A DNA stretch of 16,715 bases from JANLSE01 sp038214135 (GTDB lineage Bacteria; Chloroflexota; Chloroflexia; Chloroflexales; Roseiflexaceae). The stretch's first letter is position 1; each line of letters begins with the position of its first letter. The stretch spans positions 1 to 16,715 of the forward strand of contig JBBQSD010000136.1 of assembly GCA_038214135.1 (NCBI GenBank), written 5' to 3'. Positions 1-5,196 of the stretch are shown here, piece by piece. The translations under genes were made by a program, and so were the position numbers. Below the pieces are notes generated by a model that did no database searches, was not told where the DNA came from, and was given only the letters and a program-made list of their open reading frames with translations.

Positions 1-267
1 GCAACCACCCAATCAATCCATGTAGCGATTGAATATACCAGCGAACTGACTGCCGGTAAAACTGTGATCAGCTACCTTGGTGAGGCCCATCGTGAGCCAG
101 ATGATCACGATATCAGTGGGTTCGATACGAAAAGCTGGCCAGCACAATGGCGGCGGGTGTTCAAGCCCAAAGCCAATGTACAGGCTGTTACTGCCTTCGA
201 TACCCCGCGTTTTATCGAACTGTTCGTCAGCCGGATGGAAATGCTGGCTTCCCGTACCGCGACCTGA
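1..267 (+). CDS. Nucleoside hydrolase-like protein, C-terminal part (5' end outside window)
   Basis: The reading frame is open from base 1 to the TGA at 265-267, so only the last 88 residues are present. The pattern fits the C-terminal part of inosine/uridine-preferring nucleoside hydrolases (N-ribosidases). There is a strand IHVAIEYTSELTAGKTVISY resembling the family's 'V-x-v-E-t-x-G-x-l-t-r-G-x-T-v-v-D' segment, and near the end NVQAVTAFDTPRFIELFVSRM, resembling the 'n-v-x-v-a-x-x-v-D-x-x-r-F-x-x-l-l' C-terminal helix. Such enzymes cleave the N-glycosidic bond of nucleosides using a Ca2+ site built from N-terminal Asp residues, which lie outside the window. The last codon of the gene sits inside the repeat starting at 265. 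A promoter separates it from the IclR gene, so it probably belongs to a preceding transcription unit. The family call is from remembered motifs. Confidence 0.65.
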   Translation, partial: ATTQSIHVAIEYTSELTAGKTVISYLGEAHREPDDHDISGFDTKSWPAQWRRVFKPKANVQAVTAFDTPRFIELFVSRMEMLASRTAT

Positions 268-360
268 CAAAGTGACTTCGTGAGGGGTGACATGGTGACA
301 GATGCTTGATCGAAGTGGTACTGCACCAATCAAGCGCATTCACCCTGTCACCCTGTCACG
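265..360. repeat. Dispersed hairpin repeat, copy 1 (partner at 6677-6773)
   Basis: This ~96-bp block aligns along its whole length with 6677-6773 with one single-base gap. It folds on itself: 284-292 pairs with 346-354, 294-298 (GGTGA) with 340-344 (TCACC), and 304-310 (GCTTGAT) with 329-335 (ATCAAGC), leaving an 18-nt apical loop. The outer parts are made of repeated GTGAC/GTCAC words. It starts on the stop codon of the nucleoside-hydrolase-like gene. It may help end transcription, but there is no T-tract. It looks like a MITE- or REP-type non-coding element. Confidence 0.8.
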
Positions 361-370
361 CACATCCCTC

Positions 371-398
371 TTGACACCAACACCAGAACTGCTATAAT
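371..398 (+). promoter_or_regulatory. Sigma70-type promoter for the iclR-led operon
   Basis: A consensus -35 box TTGACA (371-376) and a consensus -10 box TATAAT (393-398) are separated by 16 bp. The predicted transcription start is near 405, giving a leader of about 64 nt before the ATG at 469. The promoter lies only 10 bp after the hairpin repeat. No clear operator palindrome overlaps it, although GGCATGCC (461-468) touches the start codon. Confidence 0.8.
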
Positions 399-468
399 CG
401 CCTCATCCAATTTCTACCAATAAAATCTAATTCAATAGGCTGAATACTTACATCCCTGAAGGCATGCC

Positions 469-1236
469 ATGGCAGAGGGTTCGTTAGTTCCAGCCCTTGA
501 TCGGGCATTGCAGCTCTTACGCGAGCTTGCCACTACCGGCAAACCGCAGACGTTATCGGAGCTTGCTTCTTCGATTGGCGTTTCGCGCAGTAGTGTTTTT
601 AACATCCTGAATACGCTCCAGCAGCATGGCATGGTGGAAAAGGATGTCCGCCATAAGACGTATCGGCTTGGGGTGGCGATCTTTGAGCTTGGCAGTGCCT
701 ACCTGAATAATGTGTCGCTGGTTCCGGCCTTTAATATTGTTGCGCAGCAGCTTGTCGAACAATGCCAGGAAACCGTCAAGCTGGCGGTTATCGAAGGGCG
801 CGATGTTGTTTATCTTGGCAAGCAGGAGGGGCTCTATTCGGTACGATTGGTTGCGCGAGTTGGCAGCCGTGTACCAGCCCACGGAACAGCCGTTGGCAAA
901 GTTCTGCTTGCACAACTCAGTGATGATCAGATCATGAATCTGTATGAAAGCTATCAGTTTGCGGTTTGCACGCCAAATACTATTCATACACTCGAAGAAT
1001 TGTTGAGCCAAATACAGCATGCACGCACCTATGGGTTCGCCTATGATCGGGAAGAAGCCGCTATTGGGTTAACCTGCGTTGCCGCACCGATCCGCGATCA
1101 CAGCCGTGAAGTTGTTGCTGCGATGAGTATCGGGGTACCGAACGACCGACTAACATGGAATCGGCTGGATGAATTGCGCGATATGGTGGTTCAGGCGGCA
1201 CGCGAGTTGTCGCTGACACTAGGCGCACGTGAGTAG
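469..1236 (+). CDS. IclR-family transcriptional regulator
   Basis: A 255-residue protein with the standard two-domain IclR layout and length. An N-terminal winged helix-turn-helix spans about residues 6-68; its recognition helix is near SRSSVFNILNTLQQHG (39-54), and the wing ends in KTYRLG. The C-terminal ligand-binding domain has the usual landmarks: YLGKQEG, then GSRVPAHGTAVGKVLLA, then RTYGFAYDREEAAIGLTCVA and AAPI. The ATG at 469 has a GAAGG Shine-Dalgarno at 458-462, 6 nt upstream. It is the first gene after the promoter at 371-398 and ends 3 nt before the enolase-superfamily gene, so it is probably co-transcribed with the genes it controls and may regulate its own promoter. Family members usually sense a small carboxylic acid or sugar-acid intermediate. 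That this one does so is inference from its neighbours. Confidence 0.95.
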   Translation: MAEGSLVPALDRALQLLRELATTGKPQTLSELASSIGVSRSSVFNILNTLQQHGMVEKDVRHKTYRLGVAIFELGSAYLNNVSLVPAFNIVAQQLVEQCQETVKLAVIEGRDVVYLGKQEGLYSVRLVARVGSRVPAHGTAVGKVLLAQLSDDQIMNLYESYQFAVCTPNTIHTLEELLSQIQHARTYGFAYDREEAAIGLTCVAAPIRDHSREVVAAMSIGVPNDRLTWNRLDELRDMVVQAARELSLTLGARE

Positions 1237-1239
1237 GCC

Positions 1240-2403
1240 ATGAAGATTATCGATGTTGATGCTGTCTGGTTGCACTGCCCAATTCCCTATGAGCGCCAGC
1301 ATGTCTCGGATTTTGGGCGGATTGCCAGCTTCGATATGACGCTCGTTTCGGTGACGACCGATGATGGCCTGGTGGGCTATGGCGAGGCCAAAGCAGCGGT
1401 TGGCAGCTCAGGGGTTTGTGCCGCGCTCGTCACCTGCGTCAAGCAGGAGTTGCGGCCAATCTTGCTTGGGCGCGATCCGAGGCAGATCAACGAACTATGG
1501 GAGCGCATGTATAACGGCCCGCGTGATCACTATGCACTGGCGCGTGGGCGTGGTTTCCCGGTGCTTGGTCGGCGCGGCCTGACCATCTCAGCGATCAGTG
1601 GGATCGATATGGCGTTGTGGGATGTGTTTGGCCAATCGCTTGGCCAACCAATCGTCAATCTGCTTGGTGGTGCCTGCCGCGAGCACATGCCAGCCTATGC
1701 CAGCGGTGGGTGGGCCGATGTGGATGGTATTGGGGCACAGGTGTGCAGCTATGTCGAACGCGGCTTTCAGGCGATCAAGATGCGTGTTGGCGTGATGGAT
1801 GGAACGGTTGCAACGAGTGTGGCGCGAGTTCGAGCCGCCCGTGAGGCGCTTGACCCAGGCATTGGGATTGCGGTTGATGCTCATGGAACCTATAGTGTGC
1901 CAGAGGCCAAACAGTTCTGCCGTGCAACCGAAGTATATAATCTGATGTGGTTTGAGGAGCCAATCAGTGCCGATGATCGGCGCGGAACGGCTGAAGTACG
2001 GGCAATGACGAGCACGCCAATTGCGGCTGGCGAGAGCGAATTTACGCGCTTTGATTTCCGCGATCTGATCGAGGCACGGGCCGTTGATGTGTTGCAGCCC
2101 GATCTAGCGATCTGCGGCGGGCTGACCGAAGGATTGCGGATTGCGGCATTGGCATCGGCCTACCAACTAGCACTGGCACCGCATATCTGGGGTTCGGCAT
2201 GCTCGTTTATGGCCGGGTTGCATCTGGCATTTGCTAGCCCAGCGGCAACGATCCTGGAATTCTCGCTGGGTGCCAACCCATTGCTACACGAACTCGTGAT
2301 GGAACCGATTGTCTGTGAGAATGGCATGATCAGCGCACCCAAACGGCCTGGATTGGGTGTCACTCCACGGCCCGAATTTATTGCGGAATATCGACGTGTC
2401 TAG
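1240..2403 (+). CDS. Mandelate racemase/muconate lactonizing enzyme family protein (acid-sugar dehydratase or cycloisomerase)
   Basis: A 387-residue enolase-superfamily enzyme of normal length: capping domain about 1-125, then the (beta/alpha)7-beta barrel. Visible active-site residues are metal ligands Asp213 (in VDAHGTY), Glu239 (FEEP) and Glu265 (AGESE), the Asp288-His315 dyad (QPD, APH) and Glu340. The usual K-x-K is K180-M-R182, so the second Lys, the S-specific base in mandelate racemase, is Arg. His215, two residues after the first metal ligand, matches the D-x-H seen in galactonate and mannonate dehydratases. The AGESEFTRFDF and LQPDLAICGGLTE segments resemble D-galactonate dehydratase as I remember it, while the cap (GRDPRQ, MYNGPRD, RRGLT, SGIDMALWD) resembles D-galactarolactone cycloisomerase. 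It therefore most likely abstracts a proton next to a carboxylate in a sugar acid; the substrate is unknown. The gene starts 3 nt after iclR without a strong ribosome site, suggesting coupled translation. Confidence 0.93.
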   Translation: MKIIDVDAVWLHCPIPYERQHVSDFGRIASFDMTLVSVTTDDGLVGYGEAKAAVGSSGVCAALVTCVKQELRPILLGRDPRQINELWERMYNGPRDHYALARGRGFPVLGRRGLTISAISGIDMALWDVFGQSLGQPIVNLLGGACREHMPAYASGGWADVDGIGAQVCSYVERGFQAIKMRVGVMDGTVATSVARVRAAREALDPGIGIAVDAHGTYSVPEAKQFCRATEVYNLMWFEEPISADDRRGTAEVRAMTSTPIAAGESEFTRFDFRDLIEARAVDVLQPDLAICGGLTEGLRIAALASAYQLALAPHIWGSACSFMAGLHLAFASPAATILEFSLGANPLLHELVMEPIVCENGMISAPKRPGLGVTPRPEFIAEYRRV

Positions 2404-2481
2404 GAGTCAGAAGTCAGGAGTCAGAAGTCAGAATGGTCGAGAGTAAGGTTGGTCATACATATTCTGCCGCCTGACTCCTGA
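2403..2481. repeat. Tandem 14-mer repeat with distal inverted copy
   Basis: Two perfect copies of GGAGTCAGAAGTCA lie head to tail at 2403-2416 and 2417-2430, beginning on the last base of the preceding stop codon. TCAGGAGTCAG at 2414-2424 is exactly complementary to CTGACTCCTGA at 2471-2481 (11 bp, 46-nt loop). The same word recurs at 11121-11139 with 18 of 19 bases identical to 2408-2426. The block fills the gap between the enolase-superfamily gene and the VOC gene. Confidence 0.8.
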
Positions 2482-2495
2482 ATACTTGGTTCTAT

Positions 2496-2500
2496 GGAGG
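2496..2500 (+). promoter_or_regulatory. Ribosome binding site that decides the VOC gene start
   Basis: GGAGG lies 5 nt before the ATG at 2506. An in-frame ATG at 2494 overlaps this site directly and would leave the strong Shine-Dalgarno inside the coding region, so 2506 is preferred. Confidence 0.75.
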
Positions 2501-2505
2501 ACTGT

Positions 2506-3012
2506 ATGGCAATGGTGCTACAGATCAATCACGCCACGATTATCGTCAATAATCTTGAGCAGGCGCGAACTTTCTATGAGCAGGAATTGGGCCTCGAACC
2601 GCTGCCGACCTTCAACCTCGATTTCCCCGCCCAGTTCTACCGTGTCAACGAAACCCAGCAACTACACGTCACCGAATGGCCAGATACACCATCGTTCCGT
2701 GGGCATGTTTGCCTACAGGTCGATGATTTCAACGCAATCTTCTTTCGCATGCGTGATCTGGGTGTGATCGACACCAGCCCGTGGGGCAAGGTGCGCCGAT
2801 TGCCGGATGGTGCCATGCAGATGTTCGTTCGTGACCCATCCGGCAACCTGCTTGAAATCTCGTGCAAGCCGGGTGCGCAGATCGATGATGCGGTATTTGC
2901 CGATACCAATCTGGCTCAGCCAGGCGTGAGCGCCTATGTCTCGGGGCGCAACGATCCGCGTGGCACACGCGGCGAGGGGGCCACACTCTATCACGCCGAT
3001 CAACAGCCATGA
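2506..3012 (+). CDS. VOC (glyoxalase/bleomycin-resistance/dioxygenase fold) family protein
   Basis: A 168-residue protein from the chosen ATG. It has the paired beta-alpha-beta-beta-beta modules of the vicinal oxygen chelate superfamily: INHATIIVNNLEQARTFYEQ at the start, GHVCLQVDDFNAIFFRMRDL in the middle and MFVRDPSGNLLEISC after it. Candidate metal ligands are His9, His54 or His67, and Glu117, in the order expected for the superfamily. The VOC domain ends near residue 122. The last ~45 residues are a polar tail (NDPRGTRGEGATLYH) that I do not recognise. The family includes glyoxalases, epimerases, fosfomycin-resistance enzymes and ring-cleaving dioxygenases, so no reaction can be assigned. 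Given its place among sugar-acid-type enzymes, an isomerase or lactone/keto-acid role is possible (inference). Its stop overlaps the next start as ATGA, showing translational coupling. Confidence 0.88.
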   Translation: MAMVLQINHATIIVNNLEQARTFYEQELGLEPLPTFNLDFPAQFYRVNETQQLHVTEWPDTPSFRGHVCLQVDDFNAIFFRMRDLGVIDTSPWGKVRRLPDGAMQMFVRDPSGNLLEISCKPGAQIDDAVFADTNLAQPGVSAYVSGRNDPRGTRGEGATLYHADQQP

Positions 3013-3932
3013 GTATCCTGCTGCTTGAGTCGCTTCATGCCGATGCAGAAGCGCTACTTGGCACATATGGCACAACGCTGCTTGTTGGTGAGGAGGCCAG
3101 CGAACCCTTCGAGCCAGGCACTGTTGAGGCAATTTTGACGCGTGGGCGCGGAAGGATCACCGATGCACTCATGGCGCGTTGCCCACAGCTCAGGGTGATC
3201 GCCCGCTGCGGCGTTGGCCTGGATAATATCGACACGCAGGCGGCCAATCAACGCGGTATTGCAGTTATCTATGCGCCTGGCGCAACCACCGCCACCGTTG
3301 CCGAACACACGCTCATGCTTATGCTGGCTGCAGCACGGCAGCTTCGCCTGGTAGCACAGGCCGTTCATACAGGCAACTGGAATATTCGCAATGGCTATCG
3401 CGGGCTTGAATTAGCTGGTAAAACGCTTGGAATCATTGGGCTGGGCCAGATCGGACGGCGTGTTCGTGAACTCGCAACTGCATTTGGCATGCATGTTGTG
3501 ACATGGAGCCGTAGCGCGCCAGCAATGGCCGAACAGCAAAGCCTTGAACAACTGTTGCGTGATTCGGATGTGATCAGCATTCATGTTGCGCTCACACCAG
3601 AAACCCATCATCTGATTGGCGCACACGAACTGGCCTTAATGAAGCCTGGGGCGATTCTGATCAATACGGCGCGTGGCGCGATCATCGATCAGGCAGCATT
3701 GCGGGTTGCAATCGCAAAAGGACAGTTGGGCGGGTTCGCCGCCGATGTTCTGGAACAAGAACCGCCTCGTGCTAATGAAACGCTGTTGCATGATGACCGC
3801 GTTCTTGTCACACCCCATATCGCGGTATTGACCGACGTAACCTATCGGGCGATATGTGTTGAAACAGCCACGAATGTGTTGGCAATTCTACGAGGTGAAG
3901 AACCCAATCCTATCTCGGTGTTTCGCGGCTAA
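3009..3932 (+). CDS. D-isomer-specific 2-hydroxyacid dehydrogenase (phosphoglycerate dehydrogenase-like)
   Basis: A 307-residue NAD-dependent dehydrogenase. The Rossmann motif is G144-x-G146-x-x-G149 in GIIGLGQIGRR. The catalytic triad of the family is Arg222 (INTARGAIID), Glu251 (LEQEPP) and His270 (VTPHIA). The N-terminal substrate domain carries the usual ARCGVGLDNID and the linker ATVAEHTL. It lacks the extra C-terminal ACT domain of long SerA proteins, so it resembles short glyoxylate/hydroxypyruvate reductase or short PGDH-type enzymes. It would interconvert a 2-keto acid and a D-2-hydroxy acid in the cytoplasm. Within this locus it could reduce or oxidise an intermediate made by the enolase-superfamily enzyme (inference). 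The start overlaps the VOC stop by 4 nt (ATGA). Confidence 0.93.
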   Translation: MSILLLESLHADAEALLGTYGTTLLVGEEASEPFEPGTVEAILTRGRGRITDALMARCPQLRVIARCGVGLDNIDTQAANQRGIAVIYAPGATTATVAEHTLMLMLAAARQLRLVAQAVHTGNWNIRNGYRGLELAGKTLGIIGLGQIGRRVRELATAFGMHVVTWSRSAPAMAEQQSLEQLLRDSDVISIHVALTPETHHLIGAHELALMKPGAILINTARGAIIDQAALRVAIAKGQLGGFAADVLEQEPPRANETLLHDDRVLVTPHIAVLTDVTYRAICVETATNVLAILRGEEPNPISVFRG

Positions 3933-3958
3933 ACGGCCCATTGCAGGGAGGAGTACCA

Positions 3959-4858
3959 ATGCAGGTATCGATGCACAACTGGATGCGGGCGGAACCAGTC
4001 GAGACGACCATCCGGCGGCTGGCGAAGTATGGCTACGATAGTATCGAGATTAGCTATGATAGTGTTGCGCTTTCGCCTGGTGCCCCTGGTGTGAAAGCCG
4101 TTCGGCAGATGCTCAAGGATAACGGGATCGGTTGTTATGGTTCGATCAGCCTCATGTTCGCAGGGCGCGATCTGATCCATTCCGATCCAGCAGCACGCGA
4201 GAGTTCGATTGAGTACCTCAAGGGCTGCATCCAGATGGTTGCCGATCTCGATGGCAGCACAATGAGCATTGTGCCATCTGAGGTCGGCAAGGTCAAGGCC
4301 ATGGCTTCACCAGAGGAAGAATGGCAGTGGGCAATCGAAGGGCTCAAGGTCGTCAACGATTTTGCTCGTTCGGTTGGGGTGCGGGTTGCACTTGAGCCAC
4401 TGAATCGCTTCGAAACCAACTTCCTCAACCGCCATGATCAAGCATTATTATTGGCACGGGAAGTCGGCCCGGATGTTGGCGTGTGCCTGGATGTCTATCA
4501 CATGAACCAGGAAGATGCCAGCATGTTCAAGGCCATCGAAACTGCTGGCGACAGATTGTTCGATCTACACGTTGCCGACAACAATCGTTTGGCGTGCGGT
4601 ATGGGCGCGCTGGATTGGCCGCAGATTATTGGTACATGCAAGAAGATCGGCTACAACGGCTCACTGACCGTCGAATTTGTGCCGCCGCTCGACCGCACAC
4701 CAGCCAATCCATTCAAGAATGCCGTTGCCGCTGCCGATGCCACCCTGACCGCCGAGCAACTCAAGTTCATCGAGGACCATGGCTCGGGCGTGCTTTCCGA
4801 GGAATTCTATTCCTGGCTGGTCGAAGAGTCGATCAAGACGCTGCGCAAGTATATGTGA
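3959..4858 (+). CDS. Sugar phosphate isomerase/epimerase-type TIM barrel (D-tagatose 3-epimerase family)
   Basis: A 299-residue xylose-isomerase-like TIM barrel. Residues match the D-tagatose/D-psicose 3-epimerase pattern: Glu146 in LEPLNRFETNFLN, Asp178 and His181 in CLDVYHMN, His204 and Arg210 in LHVADNNR, a GALDW segment, and Glu239 in LTVEF. Glu146 and Glu239 would be the two catalytic acids, and Asp178/His204 metal ligands. Family members epimerise ketoses at C3 or isomerise small keto sugars with Mn2+ or Co2+. The ATG at 3959 has a GGGAGGAG Shine-Dalgarno at 3946-3953. A TTG at 3941 in the same frame lies upstream of that site and is rejected as the start. It is the last enzyme before the 338-bp gap ahead of the transporter. 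Substrate unknown; hydroxypyruvate isomerase-type activity is a less likely alternative. Confidence 0.9.
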   Translation: MQVSMHNWMRAEPVETTIRRLAKYGYDSIEISYDSVALSPGAPGVKAVRQMLKDNGIGCYGSISLMFAGRDLIHSDPAARESSIEYLKGCIQMVADLDGSTMSIVPSEVGKVKAMASPEEEWQWAIEGLKVVNDFARSVGVRVALEPLNRFETNFLNRHDQALLLAREVGPDVGVCLDVYHMNQEDASMFKAIETAGDRLFDLHVADNNRLACGMGALDWPQIIGTCKKIGYNGSLTVEFVPPLDRTPANPFKNAVAAADATLTAEQLKFIEDHGSGVLSEEFYSWLVEESIKTLRKYM

Positions 4859-4893
4859 GAAGTGAGAACCGAACTGCAGTTATGCAGAACTTG

Positions 4894-4949
4894 CCCTCAC
4901 CCCTGCTGCGCTGCCCCTCTCCCAGTGGGAGAGGGAACAGAGGTGAGGG
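4894..4949. repeat. Nested palindromic repeat (CCCTCACC...GGTGAGGG class), intergenic copy
   Basis: An outer stem of CCCTCACC (4894-4901) with GGTGAGGG (4942-4949) encloses an inner 9-bp perfect stem, CCCTCTCCC (4915-4923) with GGGAGAGGG (4927-4935), loop AGT. It lies 36 nt after the epimerase stop and could act as an RNA hairpin at the end of the enzyme part of the operon. A diverged copy is embedded in the priA coding region at 12950-12988. Confidence 0.8.
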
Positions 4950-5020
4950 AACCAGCTACAATCACATATTGATCGCAGCCGAGGCATGACCAACGAGCAT
5001 TGAAGGGTCAAGGTGGTCTA

Positions 5021-5139
5021 TTTAGGGTCCAGGGACAAGGTCCCTGGCCGGGGGTGTTGGGGTGGCGGGCTACCCCGACCGCGGGCGCGGGGCGCGCAGC
5101 CCCGAATGACAAGCCCGGGAGCAGAACGGCCCCCGGCAA
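5021..5139. repeat. GC-rich structured intergenic element
   Basis: This very G/C-rich block in the gap before the transporter genes holds a perfect 8-bp hairpin, CCAGGGAC (5029-5036), loop AAG, GTCCCTGG (5040-5047). Runs of G and C follow that can form further stems, for example CGGGGC with GCCCCG near 5088-5105. It does not match a tRNA, and I recognise no riboswitch core. Its style suggests a dispersed non-coding repeat. The rest of the 4859-5196 gap holds the nested palindrome at 4894-4949 and the two palindromes at 5148-5180; I see no gene in it. Confidence 0.5.
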
Positions 5140-5147
5140 AAGTATTA

Positions 5148-5180
5148 TTGGTTATCAACCAAACTCTCATAGGTACCTAT
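5148..5180 (+). promoter_or_regulatory. Two palindromes upstream of the receptor gene; candidate operator sites
   Basis: TTGGTTATCAACCAA (5148-5162) is a 6-bp inverted repeat with a 3-nt centre. ATAGGTACCTAT (5169-5180) is a perfect 12-bp palindrome. Their centres lie about 20 bp apart, roughly two helical turns, just upstream of the AAGGA ribosome site (5185-5189) and ATG (5197). The position suits dimeric or paired regulator binding. Assignment to the IclR protein is only a guess, since I find no matching palindrome at the iclR promoter. No convincing -35/-10 pair is visible here. Confidence 0.45.
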
Positions 5181-5196
5181 CAGAAAGGAAGCATCC

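Noticed and set aside
553..1020. 155-residue minus-strand open frame inside the IclR gene
   Set aside because: It lies wholly opposite a clear IclR protein, has no recognisable domain and no ribosome site.
2403..2430. CRISPR-like repeats
   Set aside because: The 14-bp units are directly adjacent, without spacers, and only two are present; no cas genes are nearby.
3941..3958. TTG start for the epimerase at 3941
   Set aside because: The strong GGGAGGAG ribosome site at 3946-3953 lies downstream of it and correctly precedes the ATG at 3959.
4483..4989. 168-residue plus-strand frame overlapping the epimerase gene end
   Set aside because: It is an out-of-frame Arg/Gln-rich translation of the epimerase gene running on into the palindromic repeat.
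4859..5196. tRNA or known riboswitch in the gap before the receptor gene
   Set aside because: Hairpins are present, but there is no cloverleaf, T-loop or recognisable aptamer core.
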